NCBI GenBank assembly: GCA_035430165.1
Contig: DAOMGE010000012.1
Location: 1 to 64,000 of the forward strand
Source: UBA7239 sp035430165
GTDB taxonomy: Bacteria; Pseudomonadota; Gammaproteobacteria; Pseudomonadales; UBA7239
Direction of reading: 5' to 3'
DNA length: 64,000 nucleotides
Position 1 is the stretch's first letter, and each line of letters opens with the position of its first letter. Shown in pieces: positions 8,599-17,511 of this stretch. Both the position numbers and the translations under genes were made by a program. Below the pieces are notes generated by a model that made no database searches, had not been told where the DNA came from, and worked only from the letters and a program-made list of their open reading frames with translations.

Positions 8599-11500
8599 AT
8601 GCGTGCGCATGGTTTGTACGACCCTTCGAATGAACATGATGCTTGTGGCATCGGTTTTGTGGCTCATATCAAGGGCCAAAAAAGTCATTCCATCGTTGAG
8701 CAGGGCTTGAAGATACTCGAGAATCTTGAGCACCGTGGTGCGGTTGGCGCTGACGAGCTGATGGGGGATGGCGCAGGGATACTGATTCAGATTCCCGATC
8801 AGTTTTATCGAGAAGAAATGGCCAGACAGGGTATTTCCTTGCCTGCTTTTGGAGAGTATGGCGTCGGCATGATTTTCCTGCCGAAGGAAAATGCTTCTCG
8901 TATCGCTTGTGAACAGGAAATTGAGCGTGCCGTCCGTGATGAGGGGCAGGTGGTCCTGGGTTGGCGTGATGTGCCAGTTGACGTCACTATGCCAATGTCA
9001 CCGACTGTTCGCGAAAAAGAACCTGTCATTCGCCAGATATTCATCGGGCACGGGCAGGATGTACTGGTTACAGATGCACTGGAACGCAAGCTTTACGTTA
9101 TCCGTAAGTCTTCTGGTCATGCCATCCAGGGATTAAACCTTATACATGGCAAAGAGTTTTTTGTGCCATCTATGTCGGCGCGAACGGTTGTTTACAAAGG
9201 CCTTTTGCTGGCAAATCAAGTTGGGGTTTACTACAAGGATCTTCAGGATCCCCGTTGTATTTCTGCGCTTGCGCTTGTGCACCAACGTTTTTCAACCAAT
9301 ACCTTTCCTGAATGGCCGCTGGCACATCCGTATCGAATGATTGCGCATAATGGTGAAATTAATACTGTTAAAGGCAATTTTAACTGGATGCGTGCGCGCG
9401 AAGGTGTAATGAAGTCTGCGCTGTTGGGGGATGATTTGCAAAAACTCTTTCCTCTGATTTACGAGGGACAATCGGATACCGCGTGTTTTGATAATGCACT
9501 GGAATTGCTGGTGATGGCAGGTTATCCAATTGCACAGGCGATGATGATGATGGTACCTGAAGCTTGGGAAAACCATTCATTGATGGATGAAAGTCGTCGC
9601 GCATTTTATGAGTATCATGCGGCAATGATGGAGCCGTGGGATGGTCCTGCTGCACTTGCTTTTACCGATGGTCGTTACATTGGAGGCACGCTGGATCGCA
9701 ATGGTTTACGCCCTGCTCGCTTCATTGTTACAGATGATGATCTGGTGGTTATGGCCTCTGAATCGGGTGTGTTGCCAATTCCAGATTCAAAAATCACCCA
9801 GAAGTGGCGTCTGCAGCCTGGAAAAATGTTTTTGATTGATCTTGAAGCTGGTCGGATTATTGAAGACAAGGAACTCAAAGATACTTATGCAAATGCGAAA
9901 CCATATAAAGCCTGGATCAATTCTGTTCGCGTAAAACTGGATGAGCTGAAAGGTGCTGAATTGGGGGTGCAATCTTATAGTGCGTCTCTGCTTGATAGGC
10001 AGCAGGCTTTTGGTTATACGCAAGAGGATATCAAGACTATTCTGACGCCGATGGCGCAAAACGGCGAAGAAGCAACCGGTTCGATGGGCAACGACTCGCC
10101 GCTGGCTGTCATGTCGAACAAGTTGAAGCCTTTGTACAGCTACTTCAAACAGCTGTTTGCACAAGTTACCAATCCGCCAATTGATCCGATCCGTGAAGCG
10201 ATGGTTATGTCGCTGGTGTCATTCATTGGCCCTAAGCCTAATTTACTTGATACGAATAATATCAATCCGCCTTTGCGTCTTGAGGTGTCTCAGCCAGTGC
10301 TGGATTTTTCTGATATAGCTAGATTACGCAATATCAGTGCCTTGACCAGCGGCAATTTCAAGTCATTTGAATTGAATATCTGTTATCCGGCTGCATGGGG
10401 CAAAGAGGGCATTGAGGCTCGTCTTGCCTCGTTGTGTGCCAAGGCTGTTGATGCGGTTGAAGATGGCAACAATATATTGATTATTTCTGATCGCAAAATG
10501 GATGCTGAGAATGTTGCAATCCCTGCATTGTTGGCGACATCTGCGATCCATTTGCATTTAGTGCGAAAAGGTTTGCGTACTGCGACGGGTTTGGTGGTTG
10601 AAACTGGTTCGGCAAAAGAGGTTCATCACTTTGCACTATTGGGTGGATACGGCGCAGAAGCTGTGCATCCATATCTGGCCATGGAAACCCTGGCTTCTTT
10701 GGCTGGTGGTTTCTCCGGCAGTATTACGGCAGAAAAAGCTATTTATAACTTCAAGAAAGCTATTAACAAAGGCTTAATGAAAGTAATGTCGAAAATGGGA
10801 ATTTCGACTTACATGTCGTATTGCGGTGCGCAGATTTTTGAGGCTATTGGTTTGAATCGCGCATTGATTGACAAATATTTTACTGGTACGCCCTCGAATG
10901 TTGAGGGTATCGGACTGTTTGAAGTGGCAGAAGAGGCGATTCGTTTGCATTCACAGGCTTTCAGTGCGGATCCTGTATTGGCAACGATGCTGGATGCTGG
11001 TGGTGAGTATGCATACCGTGTGCGTGGCGAAGAGCACATGTGGACACCAGATGCTATTGCCAAATTGCAGCATTCAACTAAATCGAATAGCTATAGTACC
11101 TATCAAGAGTATGCGCAGATCATCAATGATCAAAGCAAGCGTCATATGACATTGCGTGGTTTGTTCGAGTTCAGGATTGATCCATCAAAATCCATTTCGA
11201 TTGAGGAGGTCGAGCCAGCCAAGGAAATCGTCAAGCGCTTTGCGACGGGCGCGATGTCACTCGGTTCTATTAGCAGTGAAGCGCACGCCACGCTGGCAGT
11301 CGCCATGAATCGTATTGGTGGTAAATCCAATACGGGTGAGGGTGGTGAAGATCCAAAGCGTTATCGTCAGGAACAGGCAGGTGTTGCTATCAAGGATGGC
11401 GACACGATTGCTTCAATCATAGGCAGCGATCGAATTGTTGCTGATATTCCATTGAAAGCAGGAGATTCACTGCGATCACGTATCAAACAAGTTGCAGCAG

Positions 11501-13290
11501 GTCGTTTCGGTGTGACTGCTGAGTATCTTAACTCTGCAGACCAGATCCAGATCAAGATGGCACAAGGTGCCAAACCGGGTGAAGGTGGTCAGCTGCCGGG
11601 TGGTAAGGTTTCCGAATATATTGCGCAGCTGCGTTTTTCTGTGCCTGGAGTAGGTTTGATTTCGCCGCCGCCGCATCACGATATATATTCCATCGAAGAT
11701 CTGGCGCAACTTATTCATGATCTGAAAAACGCTAATTCCCGTGCTTCCATTTCTGTAAAACTGGTTGCAGAAGTCGGGGTCGGCACTATTGCGGCTGGTG
11801 TTGCCAAGGCGAAGTCCGACCATTTGGTTATCGCCGGACACGATGGCGGTACAGGTGCATCGCCCTTGTCATCAGTGAAGCATGCAGGTGCACCTTGGGA
11901 GCTCGGTATGGCCGAGACACAGCAAACTTTAGTTCTGAATGGTTTGCGAAGTCGTATTCGTGTGCAGGCAGATGGCCAGATGAAAACGGGTCGTGATGTC
12001 GTGATCGCTGCGATGCTGGGTGCTGATGAAGTGGGTTTTGCAACAGCACCCTTGGTAGTGGAAGGTTGCATTATGCTGCGTAAATGCCACCTGAATACTT
12101 GTTCTGTTGGTGTTGCAACTCAGGATCCTGTATTGCGGGCCAAGTTTTCCGGCAAACCAGAATACGTTGTGAATTATTTCTTTTTTGTTGCTGAAGAAGT
12201 ACGCCAGATTATGGCTCAGCTGGGTGTTCGTAAGTTTGACGATCTTATTGGACGAACCGATTTGCTTGATAAATCAAAAGCTGTTTCTCACTGGAAAGCA
12301 AAGGGACTGGATTTCACTCGAATCTTTGCACAGCCAGATGTCGCGGCAAATACAGTCTGCTATCACGTTGAAAATCAGGATCATGGACTTGATAAGGCGC
12401 TCGATAATATTTTGATAGCAAAATCGCGTGATGCCATCGATAGCGGCAAGAAAGTATCTTTTTTATCGCCTGTCAAAAATCTTAATCGCACAGTGGGGAC
12501 TATGCTGTCTGGCGAGGTTGCTAAAAAATATGGCCATGACGGTTTGCCCGATGACACTATACATATTGCGTTAAGCGGTACCGCCGGCCAGTCTTTTGCG
12601 GCGTTCCTTGCGCGAGGCATTACACTGGATTTGGTTGGTGAGGCTAATGACTATGTTGGTAAAGGCTTGTCTGGTGGTCGGGTTATTGTGCATCCAAGCA
12701 AGGATTTCCGCGGTGTCGCCTCCGAGAACATGATTGTAGGTAATACGGTTTTGTACGGTGCTATCGCCGGCGAAGCTTTTTTCAGTGGTGTAGCTGGAGA
12801 ACGTTTTGCTGTAAGAAATTCCGGAGCTGCTACCGTTGTGGAAGGAACGGGAGACCATGGTTGTGAATATATGACGGGTGGAACCGTGGTCGTATTAGGA
12901 GAAACTGGTAGAAACTTTGCGGCGGGAATGTCGGGTGGTATAGCCTATGTCTATGACGCCAAGGGCGACTTCGCGAGGAAATGCAACATGGAAATGGTAG
13001 TGTTGGAACCGGTGCTTGCTGGAGCCGAACAGGAAAAGTCCATGGATCGTGCAGTCTGGCACAGCCCTCAACGCGGTGGTGAAGCCCAGACTGATGAGGA
13101 GATTTTGCGTGGGCTGGTTGAACGACACGCACACTATACTGGCAGCGAGCGCGCCAAGCAGTTATTGGCAGATTGGGAGAATAGTCGTAGTAAATTTGTA
13201 AAAGTTTTCCCTGGCGAGTATAGGCGTGCACTGGGTGAATTGAGTGCGGCGCGCGCTGCGGCAAATCAGCATGCGAAATTGTCAGCGTAA
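8599..13290 (+). CDS. gltB: Glutamate synthase (NADPH) large subunit GltB
   Basis: GltB is the alpha subunit of glutamate synthase. It hydrolyses glutamine in an N-terminal class II amidotransferase domain, channels ammonia, and makes glutamate from 2-oxoglutarate on an FMN/[3Fe-4S] domain. The 1563-residue protein begins MRAHGLYDPSNEHDACGIGF, so the catalytic Cys16 would be exposed after removal of a short propeptide. The central and FMN-binding synthase domains span about 470-1230. Cluster cysteines appear as C-x5-C-x4-C in CIMLRKCHLNTCSVG (near 1157). A GXGXG beta-helix domain closes the protein. An SD GGAG lies just ahead of the ATG. It pairs with gltD 52 bases downstream. Confidence 0.97.
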   Translation: MRAHGLYDPSNEHDACGIGFVAHIKGQKSHSIVEQGLKILENLEHRGAVGADELMGDGAGILIQIPDQFYREEMARQGISLPAFGEYGVGMIFLPKENASRIACEQEIERAVRDEGQVVLGWRDVPVDVTMPMSPTVREKEPVIRQIFIGHGQDVLVTDALERKLYVIRKSSGHAIQGLNLIHGKEFFVPSMSARTVVYKGLLLANQVGVYYKDLQDPRCISALALVHQRFSTNTFPEWPLAHPYRMIAHNGEINTVKGNFNWMRAREGVMKSALLGDDLQKLFPLIYEGQSDTACFDNALELLVMAGYPIAQAMMMMVPEAWENHSLMDESRRAFYEYHAAMMEPWDGPAALAFTDGRYIGGTLDRNGLRPARFIVTDDDLVVMASESGVLPIPDSKITQKWRLQPGKMFLIDLEAGRIIEDKELKDTYANAKPYKAWINSVRVKLDELKGAELGVQSYSASLLDRQQAFGYTQEDIKTILTPMAQNGEEATGSMGNDSPLAVMSNKLKPLYSYFKQLFAQVTNPPIDPIREAMVMSLVSFIGPKPNLLDTNNINPPLRLEVSQPVLDFSDIARLRNISALTSGNFKSFELNICYPAAWGKEGIEARLASLCAKAVDAVEDGNNILIISDRKMDAENVAIPALLATSAIHLHLVRKGLRTATGLVVETGSAKEVHHFALLGGYGAEAVHPYLAMETLASLAGGFSGSITAEKAIYNFKKAINKGLMKVMSKMGISTYMSYCGAQIFEAIGLNRALIDKYFTGTPSNVEGIGLFEVAEEAIRLHSQAFSADPVLATMLDAGGEYAYRVRGEEHMWTPDAIAKLQHSTKSNSYSTYQEYAQIINDQSKRHMTLRGLFEFRIDPSKSISIEEVEPAKEIVKRFATGAMSLGSISSEAHATLAVAMNRIGGKSNTGEGGEDPKRYRQEQAGVAIKDGDTIASIIGSDRIVADIPLKAGDSLRSRIKQVAAGRFGVTAEYLNSADQIQIKMAQGAKPGEGGQLPGGKVSEYIAQLRFSVPGVGLISPPPHHDIYSIEDLAQLIHDLKNANSRASISVKLVAEVGVGTIAAGVAKAKSDHLVIAGHDGGTGASPLSSVKHAGAPWELGMAETQQTLVLNGLRSRIRVQADGQMKTGRDVVIAAMLGADEVGFATAPLVVEGCIMLRKCHLNTCSVGVATQDPVLRAKFSGKPEYVVNYFFFVAEEVRQIMAQLGVRKFDDLIGRTDLLDKSKAVSHWKAKGLDFTRIFAQPDVAANTVCYHVENQDHGLDKALDNILIAKSRDAIDSGKKVSFLSPVKNLNRTVGTMLSGEVAKKYGHDGLPDDTIHIALSGTAGQSFAAFLARGITLDLVGEANDYVGKGLSGGRVIVHPSKDFRGVASENMIVGNTVLYGAIAGEAFFSGVAGERFAVRNSGAATVVEGTGDHGCEYMTGGTVVVLGETGRNFAAGMSGGIAYVYDAKGDFARKCNMEMVVLEPVLAGAEQEKSMDRAVWHSPQRGGEAQTDEEILRGLVERHAHYTGSERAKQLLADWENSRSKFVKVFPGEYRRALGELSAARAAANQHAKLSA

Positions 13291-13296
13291 ATTTTT

Positions 13297-13316
13297 TCTT
13301 CCCGCATATCGGGAAG
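13297..13316 (+). other. Hairpin in the gltB-gltD intercistronic gap
   Basis: A perfect 7-bp inverted repeat, CTTCCCG-CATAT-CGGGAAG, starts just after the gltB stop and follows a run of six T. No T-run follows the stem on the + strand, so it does not look like an intrinsic terminator of gltB. It could stabilise the upstream mRNA end after processing or tune gltD expression; this is inference. Confidence 0.45.
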
Positions 13317-13342
13317 AGCACCAGTTAAGGTAGGGGTTTATT

Positions 13343-14806
13343 ATGGGTAAAGTTACCGGCTTCATGGAATACGAGCGTCAGAAAGACGCCTATCTGGATG
13401 TTGCATCACGCATCAAAAACTACAGTGAATTTGTTATTCCAATGGCGAATGAAACGGCGACGATTCAGGCGGCGCGTTGCATGGATTGTGGTACGCCTTT
13501 TTGTACGTCAGGCTGCCCGATTAACAATATCATTCCGGATTGGAATGATCTGGTGTACAAAGGTAACTATCAACAGGCACTGGAAGTATTGCATTCCACG
13601 AATAATTTTCCAGAGTTTACTGGTCGTATTTGTCCTGCACCGTGTGAGGCAGCCTGTACGCTTAATGTAAATCGTGATGCAGTCGGCATAAAGTCAATTG
13701 AATTATTTACTGTCACGAAAGGTTGGGAGAATGGCTGGATTGTGCCCCAGCCTGCGCTAGAAAAAACCGGAAAGAAAATAGCTGTAGTTGGTTCTGGTCC
13801 GGCTGGTTTGGCTGCAGCACAACAGTTGGCAAGAGTTGGTCATGACGTTACTGTATTTGAAAAAAATGATCGTGTTGGCGGTTTGATGCGTTACGGTATT
13901 CCCGGCTTCAAGATGGAGAAGTCTGTAATTGATCGCCGTATTGAACAAATGAAAGCTGAAGGCGTAGTGTTTCGTACGGGGGTGTTTATTGGTAAGGACT
14001 TTCCTGCAAATGTAACCAATTGGTCAAAGGAAAAAATTTCGCCGGAACAGTTACAGAAAGAATTTGATGCAATCATCATGTCCGGTGGTGCGGAGATGCC
14101 TCGTGATTTACCTGTGCCTGGTCGTGAATTAAAGGGTATTCATTTTGCGATGGAGTTTTTGCCTTTGCAGAATAAGGTTGATGCAGGCGACAAGCTGACT
14201 GACCAGATTGTGGCGACTGGTAAGCATGTCGTGGTCATTGGTGGTGGAGACACCGGTTCTGATTGTGTGGGTACTTCCAATCGTCACGGTGCTTTGAATG
14301 TCACCCAGTTTGAGGTTATGCCAAAACCACCAGAACAGGAAAATAAACCGCTGGTTTGGCCATATTGGCCATTAAAATTGCGCACATCCAGTTCTCATGA
14401 TGAAGGCTGTGAGCGCGACTGGTCGGTTTCTACCAAACGATTTGAGGGCAAGAATGGTAAGGTTGAAAAATTGATTGCCTGTCGTGTGGAATTCAAGGAA
14501 GGAAAGCTGGAAGAAGTGCCAGATTCGGAATTTGAAGTGAAGGCTGATCTTGTGCTGCTGGCAATGGGTTTTGTTTCTCCAGTCAGTGGTGTATTGGATG
14601 CGTTTGGTGTGACAAAAGATGCTCGTGGTAATGCTTGCGCAACAACTGAAGGCGATGGTTGCTACAAGACTTCGGTAGACAAGGTATTTGCGGCTGGTGA
14701 TATGCGTCGCGGCCAGTCACTCGTAGTGTGGGCCATACGTGAAGGTCGTCAATGTGCCCGTGCAGTAGATGAATTCTTGATGGGTACATCGGTGCTGCCG
14801 CGCTAA
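13343..14806 (+). CDS. gltD: Glutamate synthase small subunit GltD
   Basis: GltD is the beta subunit that takes electrons from NADPH to FAD and passes them to GltB through two [4Fe-4S] clusters. The 487-residue protein has the N-terminal cysteine motifs CMDCGTPFC (about 47-55) and ICPAPCEAAC (about 98-107). The FAD-binding GSGPAGLAAAQQLARVG motif lies near 151-167, the NADPH-binding GGGDTGSDC near 299-307, and the late GDMRRGQSLVVWAI segment near 452. An AGGTAGGGG ribosome site precedes the ATG. The gene ends the operon ahead of a strong terminator. Confidence 0.97.
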   Translation: MGKVTGFMEYERQKDAYLDVASRIKNYSEFVIPMANETATIQAARCMDCGTPFCTSGCPINNIIPDWNDLVYKGNYQQALEVLHSTNNFPEFTGRICPAPCEAACTLNVNRDAVGIKSIELFTVTKGWENGWIVPQPALEKTGKKIAVVGSGPAGLAAAQQLARVGHDVTVFEKNDRVGGLMRYGIPGFKMEKSVIDRRIEQMKAEGVVFRTGVFIGKDFPANVTNWSKEKISPEQLQKEFDAIIMSGGAEMPRDLPVPGRELKGIHFAMEFLPLQNKVDAGDKLTDQIVATGKHVVVIGGGDTGSDCVGTSNRHGALNVTQFEVMPKPPEQENKPLVWPYWPLKLRTSSSHDEGCERDWSVSTKRFEGKNGKVEKLIACRVEFKEGKLEEVPDSEFEVKADLVLLAMGFVSPVSGVLDAFGVTKDARGNACATTEGDGCYKTSVDKVFAAGDMRRGQSLVVWAIREGRQCARAVDEFLMGTSVLPR

Positions 14807-14820
14807 AGCGTGAGTCAGAA

Positions 14821-14856
14821 AAAACAAGGGCCGCTGTTTGCGGCCCTTGTTTTTTG
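14821..14856 (+). terminator. Rho-independent terminator after gltBD
   Basis: A 14-bp perfect stem (AAAACAAGGGCCGC / GCGGCCCTTGTTTT) with a TGTTT loop ends in a T-run, 14 bases after the gltD stop. The flanking A and T tracts make it potentially bidirectional, but no gene converges from the right. Confidence 0.93.
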
Positions 14857-14905
14857 GAACATGTTTTATTGAACAAATGATGGGGAAGCCACTGGATTAC
14901 TGACT

Positions 14906-15961
14906 ATGACTGAACTGAAAAATGATCGCTTCCTGCGGGCGCTGATGCGTGAGCCTGTCGATATGACACCTGTCTGGATGATGAGACAGGCTGGAAGATA
15001 TTTGCCGGAATATCGTGCTACACGGACAAGAGCCGGGAATTTCATGGGTCTGTGTATGAATCCGGAACTGGCCTGTGAAGTGACGTTGCAGCCCTTGCGA
15101 CGTTATCCACTTGATGCTGCAATTTTGTTCTCTGATATTCTCACTATTCCGGATGCTATGGGACTTGGTCTGTACTTCGAGGAGGGTGAAGGGCCTCGCT
15201 TTCGCAAGTGTGTACGAACAGAGTCTGACATTCAGTCGCTTTCTGTTATTGATCCTCTCAGGGATCTTCCTTACGTAATTGATGCGGTTTCATTGATTCG
15301 GAGGGAGCTTAACGGTGATGTGCCGCTGATAGGTTTTTCCGGCAGTCCATGGACACTGGCAACTTATATGATCGAAGGTGGTTCCAGTAAGGATTTTCGT
15401 CGCGCCAAAACTATGCTCTATGAGCAGCCGCAGCTCATGCATAACTTATTGTCTGTGCTGGCTGAATCGGTTGCGGTTTACTTGAATGCACAGATAGACG
15501 CCGGTGCGCAGGCAGTGCAAATTTTTGATACCTGGGGCGGAGCATTGAGCCACGTTGCCTATCAAGAGTTTTCATTGGCTTACATGAACCAGATTATTAA
15601 GCGGTTACGGCGCGAACATGAAGGTCGTCGCGTGCCTGTTATCCTGTTCACCAAAGGAGGCGGGCAGTGGCTGGAAGCTATGGCTGACAGCAATTGTGAT
15701 GCGCTGGGGCTGGATTGGACGACCGATATAGGTTTGGCAAGGCAAAGTGTGGGTGCGCGTGTGTCTCTGCAGGGCAATATGGATCCCGCTGTATTGCATG
15801 CTTCTCCGGCGGCTATAAGGGCCGAAGTAAAGCGAATTCTGGACTGCTTTGGCCCCTATCCGGGACATATTTTCAATCTTGGCCACGGAATTACCCCTGA
15901 AGTGGATCCGGAAAATGCCCGTGTCTTTATCGAAGCTGTGCACGAGATGTCTGTGCGCTAG
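14906..15961 (+). CDS. hemE: Uroporphyrinogen decarboxylase HemE
   Basis: HemE removes four carboxyl groups from uroporphyrinogen III to give coproporphyrinogen III in heme synthesis. The 351-residue protein has the signature MRQAGRYLPEYR (about residues 26-37), LFSDILTIPDAMG (about 74-86), the GFSGSPWTLATYMIEGG block (about 142-158) and NLGHGITPEVDPENARVF near the C-terminus. Length is typical. It starts 49 bases beyond the gltBD terminator, so it must have its own promoter there, but no clear boxes were identified. Confidence 0.97.
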   Translation: MTELKNDRFLRALMREPVDMTPVWMMRQAGRYLPEYRATRTRAGNFMGLCMNPELACEVTLQPLRRYPLDAAILFSDILTIPDAMGLGLYFEEGEGPRFRKCVRTESDIQSLSVIDPLRDLPYVIDAVSLIRRELNGDVPLIGFSGSPWTLATYMIEGGSSKDFRRAKTMLYEQPQLMHNLLSVLAESVAVYLNAQIDAGAQAVQIFDTWGGALSHVAYQEFSLAYMNQIIKRLRREHEGRRVPVILFTKGGGQWLEAMADSNCDALGLDWTTDIGLARQSVGARVSLQGNMDPAVLHASPAAIRAEVKRILDCFGPYPGHIFNLGHGITPEVDPENARVFIEAVHEMSVR

Positions 15962-16086
15962 GATTTCATCAGGATCCTTGTGTCTTTTGCGTCATATTGT
16001 CTAGGCAGTTTGTTAAAAACACGTTAAATTTGACCCATTGGCGGTTAGTTTATGCCGACGCTAAGTGTGTTTCCAAGGGAGTATTT

Positions 16087-17445
16087 GTGGCAGGTATCAA
16101 GCAAGTCAAAGTGGATATCAATGACCTGATTATTGGCATGTATGTATCTGCCCTTGATCGGCCTTGGTCACAGACGCCTTTTCCCTTGCAGGGGTTTTTC
16201 ATCCGTCAGTCGGATGATATTGACCAGCTGCGTCTTTACTGCAAGTACGTTTTCATTGATGTGCAACGCGGCAAGCAGCCTGTTGCGGTTAAGCATGCAA
16301 CAATAGACAAAAAGGGTGGTTCATCTCCAGATTTGCGGCAGCGACAGCAGATTTCTGCAGCACCTCTTAAATTGAGGCACAATTTTTACAGTGAACCGGT
16401 GCCACTACGCAAGGAAAATACGACGGCAGAAAAGCTGCATGTAGACATGAAGACCAATGTCAGTGAGTTTATGTCTGGCATTAAAAGTGGCGGCATGGTC
16501 GAAATGAAAAAGACCAGTCAGCTGGCAAGTCAGGTTGTGGATTCGGTAGTGCGTAACCCGGATGCCTTTTCCTGGTTGTCGCGTATACGTGACAAAGATG
16601 AGTTTACCTACAGTCACATTGTACGATCCGCAGTTTGGGCTGGTGTATTCGGTAGACATATAGGACTGGATAAAAAGGATATGAATATGCTGGTTTCCGG
16701 CGTACTCCTCAAGGACGTGGGCAAAGTTAAATTGTCTGCGGAATTACTTGCGCTCACCCAAGAAGAAAGAACGCCTGAACAGGAGGAAGAGTATCGTAAG
16801 TTTGTCGACTATGGTGTGGAAACCCTCAAAGATACGGCTGGAGTTCCGGCAGAGGTTATGCATATCGTGCGTAACCATTGTGAGCGTTTTGATGGTTCCG
16901 GTTATCCCAATGGCTTGATCGGTGACAAGATTCCGTTTTTGGCCAAAGTGGCAGGCATCGTTACCGTTTACGATGAGGTCACTAATCCGCGACAAAGTAA
17001 ATATCCTCTGGCTCCTTCAAAAGCCATGGCAAAACTGTACGACATGCGTAACATCGAATTTCAGGAGGAGCTGGTCGTCCAATTTATTCAGGCGTTGGGT
17101 ATTTATCCAACTGGTACACTGGTAGAGCTGAATAATGGCGAAGTGGCTGTTGTGGTGGAGCAAACTTTCGCCAGGCGATTGAAGCCAAAAGTGGCTGTAG
17201 TTATTGATGCCAGTGGCACTAAACTCAAAGAACCGAGGATCATTGATCTTTTTGATGATTTTTCCGAGAAATTGAGAAAGGCAGAAAAAAGAGGTCAACC
17301 GGCGAACAGCATCAAACCGGTTGAAATTGCCAAAGATCTTGAGCCTGGTAGTTACGATATTGATATTGCTGCGGTGAGGGATAGTTATCTTAAAGAAAGT
17401 TGGAACTGGCGAAATTTGCTCACGGGTTTGACTACTAAAATCTGA
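16087..17445 (+). CDS. DUF3391 / HD-GYP domain protein with altered metal-binding residues
   Basis: A GTG start at 16087 is chosen because it follows AAGGGAG at ideal spacing; the frame is open 90 bases further up but only to a TTG without a ribosome site. The 452-residue protein has an N-terminal DUF3391 domain (about 4-70), found ahead of HD-GYP domains in c-di-GMP phosphodiesterases such as Pseudomonas PA4108. The HD-GYP domain covers about 150-330. The GYP loop is intact (FDGSGYP, 268-274) and Asp296 is kept. However, the HD pair reads LLKDVGK (Lys209-Asp210), the next His position appears to be Asp241, and the HHE motif reads HCE (264-266). Several di-iron ligands are therefore missing and phosphodiesterase activity is doubtful. 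It converges on the FimX-like gene. Confidence 0.85.
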   Translation: MAGIKQVKVDINDLIIGMYVSALDRPWSQTPFPLQGFFIRQSDDIDQLRLYCKYVFIDVQRGKQPVAVKHATIDKKGGSSPDLRQRQQISAAPLKLRHNFYSEPVPLRKENTTAEKLHVDMKTNVSEFMSGIKSGGMVEMKKTSQLASQVVDSVVRNPDAFSWLSRIRDKDEFTYSHIVRSAVWAGVFGRHIGLDKKDMNMLVSGVLLKDVGKVKLSAELLALTQEERTPEQEEEYRKFVDYGVETLKDTAGVPAEVMHIVRNHCERFDGSGYPNGLIGDKIPFLAKVAGIVTVYDEVTNPRQSKYPLAPSKAMAKLYDMRNIEFQEELVVQFIQALGIYPTGTLVELNNGEVAVVVEQTFARRLKPKVAVVIDASGTKLKEPRIIDLFDDFSEKLRKAEKRGQPANSIKPVEIAKDLEPGSYDIDIAAVRDSYLKESWNWRNLLTGLTTKI

Positions 17446-17477
17446 AAAAGGGAAGGGATCTGTGTCGATCCCTTCCC
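17445..17477 (-). terminator. Terminator of the FimX-like gene, shared intergenic hairpin
   Basis: An 11-bp perfect stem (GGGAAGGGATC, TGTGTC loop, GATCCCTTCCC) lies between the convergent HD-GYP and FimX-like genes. Read on the minus strand it is followed by a CTTTTTC tract, as expected for an intrinsic terminator of the leftward gene. The hairpin could also stop rightward transcription, but the + strand T-run is poor. Confidence 0.75.
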
Positions 17478-17511
17478 TGTCGTTCTTGCATGCGACGCGA
17501 TGCCGTTCGGG

